A stretch of 64,000 bases of DNA from Coccinella septempunctata (lineage: Eukaryota > Arthropoda > Insecta > Coleoptera > Coccinellidae), in NCBI RefSeq assembly GCF_907165205.1, contig NC_058190.1, forward strand, positions 29,415,345 to 29,479,344, given 5' to 3'. The notes beneath the pieces are model-generated. The model saw only the letters and a program-made list of their open reading frames with translations. It was not told the DNA's origin and made no database searches. Both the position numbers and the translations under genes were made by a program. Position 1 is the stretch's first letter. Each line of letters starts with the position of its first letter. Of this stretch, positions 25,222-36,976 are shown in pieces.

Positions 25222-25233
25222 TAATATAAAATA
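25222..25233 (-). promoter_or_regulatory. TATA-like box of UGT-B
   Basis: Minus-strand TATTTTATATTA about 55-65 bp upstream of the exon 1 ATG at 25167, in the same position as in UGT-A. Prediction by position and conservation only. Confidence 0.35.
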
Positions 25234-25995
25234 GACTCGACGTGATCAAGTGTCGTTGAATCTACCAAAATTGATATCTTTAGAAATCGAGGATAAATAA
25301 ATATATCAACATCATTATCAAACACACGATGTACTTGAGTTCTACAGTTTTATCGAAACAAGTAATTATATGACTGAGATGATGAAGGTTCTTCGGTCGT
25401 AATTTTCGATGATAATTACTGAATGATGCATCAAAATGAAACAATTATTTAAAATAGCACCTAATTCGAATTCAGAATCTATTCGGTAAGCGTTGAGCTC
25501 CTTTCTTATAAAAAATTCCAAAAGTCCTTCAAGAGTGCAATATAGGATGAGGGCAGTCCTGATTGCCAACGCGTTTTACAGTTTGGATGAGTTTCTGTCG
25601 TTCGTATTTCGATTTTAGTGATTGTGTTTGTACTTACAACTGTTAATTGATTGTTCATTTAGTTTAAACATACATATTTTCAATTGGTACTTACTTATCT
25701 CATGAAGTATAGCATGATGCACCTTTCAAATTATTGAAGGTAATAATTAATGACTAATTACTAATGGTATAATTTCTCATATATCTTCATTTTATTTATG
25801 TAGGGTGTTTTTAAACTCGATCTTAAAATTTAAGGGGCGTCTACAGACGGATATTCTAGCTAGATTAATGTTTTGAATATGAGGCTTCATTCCTACTTTC
25901 ATTTCCATATCCTTGGACTTTTAAGTTTCTGTATGCGACCAATTGAATTTTTCCAATTACCCTTTCTGATTTTTTGTGTGACATATCTTCAACAA

Positions 25996-26052
25996 AGGAT
26001 AAAATTTTAGTGACTGGAGATTTTAATTGCCCGGACTTTCACTGGCCTTTAA
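25996..26052 (+). pseudogene. Non-LTR endonuclease fragment
   Basis: The plus strand encodes KILVTGDFNCPDFHWPLI. GDFN followed by P and W is the signature of the retrotransposon AP-like endonuclease. The fragment is cut off by the fold-back element that begins at 26055, and its continuation is not found beyond 26980. Only one motif supports this. Confidence 0.4.
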
Positions 26053-26054
26053 TA

Positions 26055-26980
26055 CAGGGAGTCCGCGCCATAGGGCAGTGATCGATTACTCTAATTCTCT
26101 TGAATTTACAAAAAGAGTTTCAAATAAAACTTTCCTCTTTTTAAATAAAGCATCTCCTAAAATTATCTAGAACTATACAAAGTATTGCGTTCCTTCTGCA
26201 CAGCTATCAACTTTCGGTTTTTAATGGAATACCCTATATATTTTTACATATTTGAATTTCTTGTTGAATTTGAATATGAGTTTGATAACAAAACAATGTC
26301 TGAATTCTCAACGGATTTCGAGAAATTTGACTTTTTATTGATTTTTTGACAGTTTGAGATACTTACAAAGAACCATATATAGCTCCGTCCCTATTCTATG
26401 TAATTGATTCAAATTTGGTCTGTTTCTAGTCAGTGAATGATGCACAAAAAAATTTCTTTGTAAATAACCATATTACATCAGGGTCCACGAAAACGTAGAT
26501 CCATTATCAAAAAAGGAATTCATTAGAATCTTCATTTTTTTAGGACAGCCCATATTTTTTTTGTTCATTCTTTAAACATTTTTTTTCGCTTTTAATTGTT
26601 TCGAGTAATGAACAGAAAAAAAATATGGGTTGCCATTTAAAAAAATGAAGATTTTGATGAATCTACGTTTTCGTGGACCCTGTATATAATATGGTTATTT
26701 ATAGAAAAAATTTTTAATGTCTCATTTATCGACTACACACAGTCCAAATTTGAATCAATTTCATAGAAGAGGGACGGAACAGTCCTTTATGTAAGTACCT
26801 CAAACTGTCAAAATATTAATAAAAAGTCAAATTTCTCTGAGAATTCAGACATAGTTGTTTCATCAATCTTATATTCAAATTTAACAAGGAATTCACAAGG
26901 TAAGTTTTATTTCAAACTCTTTTTCGTAAAGTTGATAGAATTAGAGTAATCGACCGCTGCTTCATGGCGCGGACAACCTG
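26055..26980. mobile_element. 926-bp fold-back element with ~430-bp arms
   Basis: Nearly the whole element is an inverted repeat: the left arm from CAGGGAGTCCGCGCCAT to about 26560 pairs with about 26590 to CAGGTTGTCCGCGCCAT reversed at 26980. Paired blocks include TCGATTACTCTAATTCT and GAATCTACGTTTTCGTGGAC. The unpaired centre is only some tens of bases. The left end follows TA, but I do not see TA on the right. No coding frame is present. Confidence 0.65.
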
Positions 26981-27007
26981 AGGCTAAAGCCTCGACTTCG
27001 TATAAAA

Positions 27008-27135
27008 CCCCAGGCAGCAAGCTGACGTACCTTAAAGCTCATGTCAGACGTCATATAGACCTCAAAGTTGACGTGTTTGTGACGTCTAGATGACGGTCAA
27101 ATGTCAGCGTCATTATGACGTTATTTTGACGTCTT
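27008..27135. repeat. Left end of a TGACGT-rich TIR element
   Basis: CCCAGGCAGCAAGC starts here and recurs inverted at about 44780-44793. The following 120 bases hold many copies of TGACGT or its complement. The matching right end is also full of this word. The two ends appear to belong to one DNA element split by the Jockey and LTR insertions between them. Confidence 0.5.
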
Positions 27136-27191
27136 ATGAAAGGGATAACGCCTTGAGAGGAAGGCAATGAATATAATAAGAATTAATTCAC

Positions 27192-28821
27192 ATGCATACC
27201 ACCCGCCGATACGAATTCGACAGGAGTTACGATCTGAATGAGCTAGCCAATATGCCATCGTCAGGGCCACCAAATAGAGTACGCTCCATCGAAGAAAAGC
27301 AGACGCTGGATGCTGACCATGGTTTCAGTCTCGTCTGACCTCGTCAGAGCAAGATAGCTTCTTGCGTTTGTTCCGATATTCCTGAATAGTAGGTACTATT
27401 AGTATTTCAGAGACGATGCTTATTGGCCCAGTCGTTCGAGTTCTATTGTTACTCGATAGCGGGCCAGTAAAACCAGCAAAATCGGAACAGGCCCCTTCTG
27501 CGAGCTTGTAAAGCTCAGAGAAGAAAATGGGCAGTTGAAAGCTCAAATTGTCCAACTGACCGAAACTGTGACACACTTGATCGGTGAGATGCGCCTCTTG
27601 AGAGAGGAAATGACCCGAAATAATATGCCAAAATCCCCCACTTACGCCACTATTACAAAACCGGTAGCGGGTTCCAAAAATAATTCCCTTAAAGGAGTTG
27701 TTTCACAGCCCGAAACAAGAAAAAATGATGCAACGTTGGCTGCGAAGGCCCCAAACGCGCCCCCAACTAAACGCGCGCGAAAAGAAAGCTCCTCTTCTGA
27801 TGAGGAGACCGTCAAGCAGACAACGGGAGTACCCAAAAGGAATAAAATCCCACCCATCACGATGATGGATACATCAGATTGGGTAGAGATCTCAAATGCT
27901 CTCTATACCAAGAAATTCAGCTTTAACCGGGCTACTGTAGTGAAAGACGGAATCAAGATTATAGCCACAACTGTAGATGACTACAGAAAAATAACTAAAT
28001 TCTTCGACCAACTTGGAAAGGAGTATTTCACATACCAGATGGAAGAGGAAAAGAAAATTTACGCCGTCATTAGGCATCTTCCAATAGACACAGATCTGGA
28101 ATTGATTAAAAATGACCTGAAATTCCAGGGAATCGATGATGCTGAGGTGCCTAAAATGACATCAAACAAAACGAAAAAGCCGATACCATTATATCTGGTT
28201 AAAACCCAAAAGAAGGAGATATTCGACATCCAACGACTCTACAACCTTTGTATTACAGTCGAACCAAAAAAGAAGGCAGAAAGTCCAAGCCAGTGCTTTA
28301 GGTACCAAAGGTACGGACATGCACAGAACAAATGTTCCTTCCCGTGGAGATGCGTGAAGTGCTCAGGAAGTCATAGCAGCAATGACTGCACACTCACCAG
28401 AAAAGGTGAAGAGAGAAATGCCACATGCGTCTTATGTGGAGAAGAGGGCCATCCAGCTAGCTACAAAGGATGTAGCGAGTTCAAGTTGGTGACCAGAAAG
28501 AAGAATTCCCGAAAATCAGTTGAACAGAAAAAGAAGGTAACAAAAACAACAACTTCTGAACAAAAAATTCAGGAAGTAGCGAAGACCCAACCTACAGAGC
28601 AGGAAAAGAAGAGGGAGACTCCAAAACCCGTTCAGAAAAAAGAAGGACAGAAGAAGCTTACAATGAAACAGGCTGTGAACAGTCAACAGGAGAAGAAAAA
28701 GATATCTGAATCAGCCGATGATTTAGATATCTTCACGGAAAAAATTTTCAACAAGATAATGTTGAAAATTGAGAAGGAAATGGAGAAAAAACTTCAAGCA
28801 TTATTTAGTAAACTGAATTAA
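27192..28821 (+). pseudogene. Jockey-type retrotransposon ORF1 (gag-like nucleic-acid-binding protein)
   Basis: The first ORF binds element RNA in the ribonucleoprotein. A start at 27192 (MHTTRRYEFDRSYDL) runs 48 codons to a TGA at 27336-27338, then frames shift until 27460, from where one frame is open to the stop at 28819-28821. The open part has a coiled-coil-like lead (LVKLREENGQLKAQIVQL), a PRE_C2HC-type middle domain and three zinc knuckles of the Jockey/X-element kind. The first knuckle (CFRYQRYGHAQNKC) has Tyr where the second Cys should be; the others (CVKC..., CVLCGEEGH...) look complete. A long lysine-rich tail follows. The stop overlaps the ORF2 start as TAATG. Damage at the 5' end and the lost Cys suggest an inactive copy. 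Confidence 0.75.
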
Positions 28822-31510
28822 TGGATCTTACTGATACTAGGAAGAAATCCCTCAAGATAATCTCGGGGAACATAAACGGGATCAACACTCGGAAAGACGA
28901 GATAGAACAAATAATATCAGAAAGACAACCTGATATTATAGCCCTACAGGAAACAAGAATAAACCGGAACAGAAGACTGAATTTCATGAATTATGAAACA
29001 TATAGATGTGACAGAATTACAAACACCGGTGGAGGAGTAGCAATATTGGTGAGAACAGATCTGAAACACTACTTTAAAAGTAGATCCGACGAAACACAAG
29101 GAAAAACAGAAAAAGTGGCGATTGTTGCCGAATTAAATCGGCAAAGAGTCGAAATAACCTCGGCGTATAAGCCACCACAAAACAATCTATTGGAAGAAGA
29201 GATAAACAACATGTTGGAAGGATCAAACCCGAAAATCTCCATCGGAGATTTCAACTGTAAATCCCCATTATGGAACAGCATAACAGAGAATAGAAATGGC
29301 AAAAAACCCAAGGATTTCGCCGAAAAACAAAATGCCATAGTGATTGGATCAGAGCTACCGACATATCTTGCTTTTGGAAGAGGAATACCAGATGTAATAG
29401 ATATCGCGATATTGAAAAATATAACTCAAGAATTCTCGATTGAAACTTTAGAAGATGGAACCTCAAACCACAATCCCGTGGAATTGACAATTGGAGAAGA
29501 ACCAAGAGAAAAACTGCTGGAAATAAGAGAATATACCAATTGGGCTAAATACAGCCATTTAATACAATCGGAAATAACAGAAATTCCAACAATAAGCACT
29601 CCAGACGATCTGGAATGTGCGTTTGATAAACTGGAAGAGATTATATTGAGAGCTCACGAAAAAAGCACGAGAAGAGTGAAGAGAACAGCACCAAGTCATC
29701 CGCATGGCGATACGCCCAAATAAATAAAAGATCTTATACAAGAAAATCGAAGACTAAGAAGAATATATAGGATGAACAAAAATAATCTAAATAGAAGGAA
29801 CCTCAACCGACATAGCCCAGTTCTGAAAAATGCCCTGAAAGATCTAAGAACAAGCAGATGGAACAAAAGGGTTCAAGAACTGAATACAATCGATCATTCT
29901 GCATGGAGAATGCAAAAAAGCCTACGAGGAGAAAAGACTAAAATTCCACCCCTACACGGAGAAAGGGGAATGGCTTATACCAATACTGATAAGGCAGATG
30001 CATTGGCGGACTCGATAGAACGAGAATCGAGAATAAATTACAGGATAGACGACGATAATGAAGATTTGGAAGAACTGGTTGAAGAAAATGATGAAGAAAT
30101 GGATGAATTACTAGCGACTGCTGAAATAGACAAGCCAACATCGCCAAACGAAATCAGGGAAATAATTAGAAGTTTGAAGAAGGGGAAAGCTCCCGGAAGC
30201 GATAAAATAACGAATGTTATGTTAAAAAAATTACCTAGAAAAGGTATAGCCGCTCTAACAAATATCGCGAATGGAATTATGAGGACAGAACACTACCCAG
30301 AAAAATGGAAAACAGCAGAAGTCATAGTATTCAATAAACCATTCAAAGAGATGAAGTTTCCACAAAACTACAGACCGATAAGTCTACGGTCGGCGTAAGG
30401 AAAAGTAGTAGAAAGAATTATCGCCACGAGGCTAAATGAGGAAACCGAAAATCTGAAACTAATACCACCACAACAGAACAACAATTATTAAGGCTCACAG
30501 AGTACATAATAGAGGGATTCCAAAATAAACAAGGTACAGGTCTTGTTTTACTAGACGTCGCCAGAGCATTTGACAGAGTATGGCATGAAGGATTAATATA
30601 TAAGATGAGATGTGCTGGATATTCGATCAAAATATGCAAGTTGATCAGGAATTATCTCAAAAATAGAAGATTTTACGTGAAAGTGGAAGGAGAATGCTCC
30701 TCAACAAGAGATATAGAGGCTGGAGTACCCCAAGGATCAGTACTTGGGTCACTTCTGTACAACATATACATCCACGATATTCCGAAAAATCCAAGAACCA
30801 TGCTAACGTTATATGCTGACGACACAGGCATAGCAACTCGACACCGCAACCCAGAAGTAATAGAACGAGTTCTACAAGAAACGATTGACGAAACAAATGA
30901 CTGGTGCATAAAGTGGAAAATCAAGCTCAATGGACAAAAGAGCCAAGCCATATTACTACAGAAGAGAAGACTGCGACCCACAACGAAACTGGATGTTGAC
31001 GGCGAAGAAATCGACTGGAAAAATGAAGCCAAATATTTAGGAATAACGCTTGACAAAGGACTTACTTGGAAAAGTCATATCAAACAAGCAATCGACAAAA
31101 CGAAAGCAGCGATGAATAGACTCTATCCTCTGATAGGAAGAAGAAGCCACATGACGAAAGAGACAAAATTGAAGATAATCAAAGCCGTTGCTAGGCCTCA
31201 ACTGACTTATGGATCAGTTGCCTGGGGTTTCGCGGCAAATAGCCATATCAAAAGAATTCAGGCCACTGAAAACAAGCTGCTACGATGTGCAATTGCACCT
31301 TGGTTTGTCAGGAATAGACAGATTTATAAGGACCTGAAATGGGAAACCATAACGGAATTCATGAACAGAAAAGCAGAGAAATTATTCGAAACAGCGAAAA
31401 ACCATCCGAATCAAGAACTCAGGAGACTAGTGGACTACGACCCAGAGGACGACAAAAGGAGAATGCGAATTTACCGAAGGAGACCAAGAGATCAATTAAA
31501 AAGAGATTAA
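28821..31510 (+). pseudogene. Jockey-type retrotransposon ORF2 (endonuclease and reverse transcriptase)
   Basis: Polyprotein that nicks the target and reverse-transcribes the element RNA. The endonuclease (from 28821) shows IISGNINGI, IIALQETRI, GDFNCKSPLW and a conserved SNHNPV. The reverse transcriptase begins near 30140 (LKKGKAPGSDKITN, NYRPISL) and has catalytic boxes LLDVARAFDRVWH and LYADDTGIA, then a Jockey-type C-terminus (ARPQLTYGSVAWG). Breaks: TAA at 29721-29723, TAA at 30396-30398, and near 30470 a small deletion with frameshift removing about ten residues of the conserved QxGFRxxxS block. The frame reopens through 31510. This copy cannot make a full enzyme. ORF2 begins within the ORF1 stop (TAATG), consistent with termination-reinitiation. 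Confidence 0.85.
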
Positions 31511-31708
31511 AATAACAACAGAAACTTTTTGAAAAATTCAATAAAGTGTTAATCCAATAGAGGATAAACACATAAATCCCAGCACGATAGTGTGCGAGAA
31601 GAAAACCGACCAAGAGATTAACGGTTTATAGGCAAATGCCCGGAACCAAAATTCAAGAAGCAGTTGAGGGTTTTTAGTGGGTCTCGAGCTCAGGAGAGTG
31701 AGAAACCC
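31511..31708 (+). other. Jockey 3' UTR, first part
   Basis: Untranslated tail after ORF2, ending GAGAGTGAGAAACCC where the LTR element is inserted. The continuation (CACACTGTTTCCCC...) resumes at 44422 and ends in an A-run at 44487-44496. The ACCC at 31705-31708 is repeated at 44418-44421 as the LTR element's 4-bp target duplication. Confidence 0.7.
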
Positions 31709-33299
31709 TGTAATAACGCACCCCGGATATCTCGATCAGTAGAAGAGCGGCTTTCCACTGATCATGGGGTGATTATTTTTAGATGTTAAATACACAAAAA
31801 TTGAAGGCCCTCGAAAGGGGAAAAAAAATGTGTGGATCCGGCCCGTCGCACGAGGGACAGGTCTTGAAGTTGAATATTATTATTTCTGGGGAGAAGTTTA
31901 AATGAAACTCATGAAAAACTTTAACAAATAAATCTATTGAAAAATACAATTAGAACTTCTCTTACAGATACGTACTCGGTCCAAAACGACCAACAAAAAT
32001 CTTCAATTACTTAAACACCTGCAAATAAGCGCAAAACAATAAAACATACTTTCATAACCAAAATCTTGGGTTAAAATTCAACTTCCCAACTTAGCGCTCA
32101 ATAATAAATCAATACTTTATCAATGAATTTTAGAGGAGCTTTCAAGACTCTGGACGAATAAAAATTGGAACTTTCTACCCTTTTCTGCGACTGCTGTTTG
32201 GCTGACGCTGCCGATGAAAACTTTTCGACACCAGACTTTACCCGCACTTATCGGCGAATTCTTTACACTCAACCGAACTTCCCGCACTTTTCCGTCGCAA
32301 ACGTTTTTCGCTTTAAGTTTCCCTATCTAAAAATTTCAACACAAGTTTATATCTGATCTTACTACGAATCAAGAAAATTAACGATCACTCCTCGAATGTT
32401 ACTTTACTGCCTTCCGATAAACTGACTTCAACTTCAAATTATTTCCAAATTTCTTCAACTACCAAATTCCTGATATTCCGGTTCTACTTGAACAAAATCA
32501 ACAAAAACAAAGGACTGGACTTTTCTCTACACTGAACTTTTCCAAATATCTATGAGCCGACCGAGTCTCTGATTCTATTCCGTGATCTACCTATACTTTT
32601 CTCTTATTTCGTGAAAACCTATTTATTCTAAGTCCCTTTTCTCTATCTTTAATTACTGACTCTACAATGACTTATAATTTCTCTACTTTTCCGTACCGAC
32701 TCGAAGGGGTATATTTTCGATATTTTTCAGATCACGTCCCCGGACCGACTGACTAACTTTTTCCGATGTAATTTTTCCCCGGTCTTTCTCTCCCACCCTA
32801 TGGGTGGTACCAAAACGTCCCAAAATCGAAATCATTGGACGATCATTTTTGCTGAGTTGAAAAAATTAGCGTTCCCAAGCTGGGTGGTTACAAGAAAATT
32901 TCGGCTACTTCGAATTCTGAGAACTGTTTTCCTCTCAGGGTCTCCAGACTAATAAATCTTTCTTAATCTACATGACTGACCGTTTTCACCCGTTCTGAAG
33001 TCCTTATCACCGGATATTGGAATCAATTACATAGGCCGGCGATCGCCGGTTGCTCTCCGAAAACGTACATTGTATCAATATCTGCAGAATTTCTGACTGA
33101 GTGACACTAACTCTTTCAACTCTTATCGAGCTGATTATTATTTAAATTCCCGCGACTTAATACCGTCTGATCTCAAGTGCCTCAAAGTATCGTATGTCCA
33201 ACTAAAAATCGCCTCTGAAGCACGGCTGCAACAATGTATGAATGTTCCTCGTTTCAATTATCCCAAATTAATTCGAGTTCCTTATTCCGATTTATTACA
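31709..33299 (-). repeat. 3' LTR of the gypsy-type element
   Basis: 1591 bp, bounded by TG...CA, with inverted terminal words TGTAATAA/TTATTACA. It agrees base for base with 42827-44417 wherever I compared. It contains no real gene; a small plus-strand frame is identical in both LTRs and has no family resemblance. Confidence 0.9.
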
Positions 33300-33300
33300 A

Positions 33301-33315
33301 TACTCCCCCCTTTTA
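33301..33315 (-). promoter_or_regulatory. Polypurine tract
   Basis: On the minus strand the bases just before the 3' LTR read AAAAGGGGGGAGTAT. This purine run is where plus-strand DNA synthesis of LTR retroelements is primed. Confidence 0.75.
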
Positions 33316-33914
33316 AAAAGTTTTGGCATTGGATGCCACAACTTTTCCTAAATCATCATATATTCGTCCAAAGTCCATCATCTTACTCTTCCTAAGACTA
33401 ACATTCACAAACTTAAGTTTCATAAACGGATCTATCTCACAATTCATATTCCTTACACATTATTTAGACTACTATTATTCTTAAACGACTAAGGTGGTAT
33501 GTTCTTCGCACAAAATATAAGCAAATTTCAGAACTCTTCCGGTACCTCTTAGCTGTGTTAACAAAATTAAAAGAGCCGAGGTACCCCCCAAAACAAATAG
33601 AATAAACAAAACATAAAATACTGCGCTACAATTAATTAGTCAAGCAGTTTTTTCATCCCTTCTAGTCCTTTCCCAAAACACCTCACAATCTCCAGCATGG
33701 AGTCTTTTCACTTTACGGAATTGCTATTTCACTTTCGCGCACACTTTCTGCTTAGTCCCCTGGTTGCTACGCTTCCTGCCATCCTCTCGTGTCGTTGTTC
33801 CCTAAGCCTAACCCTTCGCTTCTGGAATAGCCTTTATATTACGTTTACGAACATCATCTTATTATTGTTCCGATGTTCCGCCTAATCGCGAAATGATTCT
33901 CGGGATACTCGAGT

Positions 33915-35903
33915 TTACACCGCACATGTCACGGGTTCACGACCTACGGTACCGCCCGACCCTGTTCCTTCGGTCCAGTGTGGCGCGGTCACGGTTAAAG
34001 TGGGGTATAGCGCGGATGATCTCATCTCCTCCGTAACCTCCTCATCTTCCTTTACTCCTCCATTTCGCCTCAGATTGTTTTGTTTGGTCATGTGTCGATT
34101 TACCATCCACATAGTAAGAGTGTTCCATAAGCTAGCCACTAGCGTCAGTCCACATCCAAATACTTCATATAGGTGTAGTCCATTCAATATAACTCCTATA
34201 CCATATTTTATCATCCGGAAAATAGCGTAAAATCCCATAAGTCCACTCATAAAAAGTCCAATATCCGTAAACCATCCCCATACTTGACGAATCGTGTTGT
34301 GTGCTAGTTCCTTCATTTCCTCCGGATTGAATATGTTTATTGCGGAAAATCCTTGGTCATTTGTTTCCAAACCCGCCACTCGTCTGGCTATAATATTCTC
34401 TACAGCTTTCCTTTCTGTACCAAAATTAAGAATTCTCTGGGCATTACTGATTTCTTCCTGGGTATATATACCAAGGGCACCAATAGGTTGGATGGGGAAA
34501 AAGTTAAGTTTCGAATTGGTGTCTGGGGATAATTCTATTGGGGCCTTTTTTATAGTCGGGTAGGGGCTTAATCCCATCCATTGGTCGTCTATTTTGTAAA
34601 GGGGGGGCATAAGGCCATTACAATCCACTTCTTCAGCATATGTCTGTATGATCCTAGTGACGGGCGCCATGAATTTTGATTGATTGTTGACCAAAATAGG
34701 CAATTCGTTGTAGCACTTCTCAGCTCGTCTCACCATTACTGTGCGAGGGACGCACCGCATAATATACAGGACTTCACCTAACACTCTTCCTACGTATCCT
34801 CCATGTTCTTTCACTAGTTGACTCAACGTGTTCGGTACCAAAGGGGCCATAAGTAATCGATTTCTCAGTATTTCTCGTTGTAACAGACACCGCCTGTAAA
34901 CTGTGTCCGTGTATAATTGGTCCAATTTTCTAGTGTACGCCTGTTCCACGTATAAAAATTTACTATTTACGTATGCCATCAAGTCAGCATTGTGAGGTAG
35001 GATATTCATTTTGGGTCGAAGTCGATCTCTTTGGGCCTCTCTCCAAACCAAAATTCTAGGATGTTCCGTTTGCCAAATCTCTATCTGACATATTACCACT
35101 TTTTTGATTAATGTTACAGCGAATACTTTAGTACTATCTTCTATGACCAGAATCTGTTCGCTGGTGATCCGATTGGAAACTAAATCAGCTTGACCATGGT
35201 AGAGCAAACTTAGCGCCTCTTCACAAGTAGACAATGGTTCATTTTCCCAGGTTACTTCACCTAAGGTAGTGTCAAAACAGTACCCCTTCAAATATGGGCA
35301 TGTAACGCCCCCCAAAAGACTTATTTCGTTCTCATCTATTTTCACCCTAGCTTCATAATCAGAGACCCTTATCTTCACTGACGCAGTTATAACGACATCC
35401 TGCCATGTTTGTCCATTTTCTTGGTATGTGGTTCCTTTACAAGTCCCGTCGGTCTTCACCATGCCCCCTATTGTGATAGACGCCGATGTAGTCCCATTCA
35501 TGTTTATTTCCCCTATCTCTTGGTGATACAGCTTCAGCGTTCTATACCGATGTACGGCCCGACATTCTTCCGCACCTAGTCTATATATATAGTTCGATAC
35601 ACCCCCAGCCACGATTGAACTATGGCTATGCATTCCGCAATGCGTAATTACCCGCGTTATTTCGACACAGCAAGTCCACACGTGACGTAATTTTACCTCG
35701 TCCTTCTGTAACACTTGTACCTTGACCTGTTCATTTTTATATGCCGACTCCACCGTTGGACACTCCGCCACGTCTCGAATTGACACCACCGTTATTTCCG
35801 TATTTTTGTCCGTACAGTCATACGCTATCAACGCCCGAGCCACTTGACTTTTCACGCACACTACCCAAAGAAAGGCTATTCCATAAGCTAGGATCAGCTT
35901 CAT
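33915..35903 (-). CDS. Envelope-like glycoprotein (env) of the LTR element
   Basis: An intact 662-residue frame in env position. It starts with a signal peptide (MKLILAYGIAFLWVVCV). The ectodomain begins AYDCTDKNTEITVVS and has many cysteines, including CCVEITRVITHCG, and N-glycosylation sites (for example NGTT). Hydrophobic segments near residues 545-610 serve as membrane anchor(s), followed by a charged cytoplasmic tail. Inferred role: membrane glycoprotein mediating attachment and fusion. The start (aYDC...hVVS...eCp), the CC...CG block and TEHPRILV remind me of glycoproteins related to chuviruses that some insect LTR elements carry. I see no clear furin-plus-fusion-peptide layout of the baculovirus-F type found in Drosophila errantiviruses. 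The origin needs a profile search. A splice acceptor (TTTATACAG, 35938-35940) lies just upstream. Confidence 0.7.
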   Translation of the reverse strand: MKLILAYGIAFLWVVCVKSQVARALIAYDCTDKNTEITVVSIRDVAECPTVESAYKNEQVKVQVLQKDEVKLRHVWTCCVEITRVITHCGMHSHSSIVAGGVSNYIYRLGAEECRAVHRYRTLKLYHQEIGEINMNGTTSASITIGGMVKTDGTCKGTTYQENGQTWQDVVITASVKIRVSDYEARVKIDENEISLLGGVTCPYLKGYCFDTTLGEVTWENEPLSTCEEALSLLYHGQADLVSNRITSEQILVIEDSTKVFAVTLIKKVVICQIEIWQTEHPRILVWREAQRDRLRPKMNILPHNADLMAYVNSKFLYVEQAYTRKLDQLYTDTVYRRCLLQREILRNRLLMAPLVPNTLSQLVKEHGGYVGRVLGEVLYIMRCVPRTVMVRRAEKCYNELPILVNNQSKFMAPVTRIIQTYAEEVDCNGLMPPLYKIDDQWMGLSPYPTIKKAPIELSPDTNSKLNFFPIQPIGALGIYTQEEISNAQRILNFGTERKAVENIIARRVAGLETNDQGFSAINIFNPEEMKELAHNTIRQVWGWFTDIGLFMSGLMGFYAIFRMIKYGIGVILNGLHLYEVFGCGLTLVASLWNTLTMWMVNRHMTKQNNLRRNGGVKEDEEVTEEMRSSALYPTLTVTAPHWTEGTGSGGTVGREPVTCAV

Positions 35904-36976
35904 CGTCGCTCAGTTGATTACCCCTGGATTGTAGTTCCTGTATAAAATTACATTAGTTTCCATACTATATCACATTTTCATATCAACAAATCAGTGAACA
36001 TAAAATAATTAGAAGAACATGCCACCCTAACTTACGCCCTGTGTTCGCCCGTCGTATCGGCGACCACCGGTTTTTCTTTCTTACCCATTTTCTCGCTCAA
36101 ACAAAAAAAAATTTTTTGTTACATATTTTTTTTTCACAAACCCTTGTCATTACCCTACTATATTTCCGAGCCTATCGACATTAAACTTCATTTTTCCTCG
36201 TCTCAACCCTAAATTCGGTATTCCCCCGTTCTACTTACCGTTATATCTCTATAATTTATCATGTTGACCTTATATATGTCATGCAGCTAACTACTTATCA
36301 TTTCTTTACACTACTCTACTCTACCCAAAATACATCCTCCTCCCCTCTTTCTTTCGGACTCATTCTACCATACTAATCACGTTTTCTAACTAATTCTCTC
36401 TCTCTCTCCGGGGGTTCCTCACTTCCTAGCATATAGCAACTACTCCCCCTAACGTTTTCATCATTATCTTCTGCCCCCTCTTGCCATCCACGAAATTAAG
36501 GTCCCTCTTCTACCAATTCGCACTTGCCCCGACTATTCGGAACGAAAAATAAAACTAACAAATATCAACCTAGAAGGCAGAGACTGGAGAGACACCAAAA
36601 ACACGCACAGTTACGTACGATGGAACAAGGATTCCGTCGATCGATAAGACAGTACGAGCAAAAGATAATGATGAACGTCGTTCTATGCCATGCGAAAGGA
36701 CAACTGCTACGATTTGCTTCCCGCCAGTAGCGAGAAGGGTAATCAGGACAATAAGACTTACAGGATAGACGACGTAGATAATGAGGAACCCCCCCCCCTT
36801 TGGAGAGGTAGCGAAAGAAAGCGGAGAGAAACCGTAAAAATTGAGATGCCAAGCCATAGACCCCTAAAAAAAAACGGACTCTATGGCTTACGACTCGGAC
36901 CGTGGGGACGTCACACCCCAGTGGTACCTAAACCACTCCGTGCGGGCATACGCAAAACTTTTTTAAACTTTTCATC
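35904..36976 (-). other. pol-env spacer with possible spliced mini-exon
   Basis: About 1 kb without a recognised protein. On the minus strand an ATG at 36086-36088 opens a short frame (MGKKEKPVVADTTG) that reaches a good donor (GC|GTAAGT, intron start 36035). A matching acceptor at 35938-35940 would remove 98 bases and join it to the env leader. This could be a leader exon of the env message. Overlapping frames at 36565-36857 on the minus strand are not recognisable. Confidence 0.35.

Noticed and set aside
32165..32356. 63-residue plus-strand frame, repeated at 43283-43474
   Set aside because: It lies inside both LTRs, antisense to the element, and has no recognisable motif; the duplication is only the LTR repeat.
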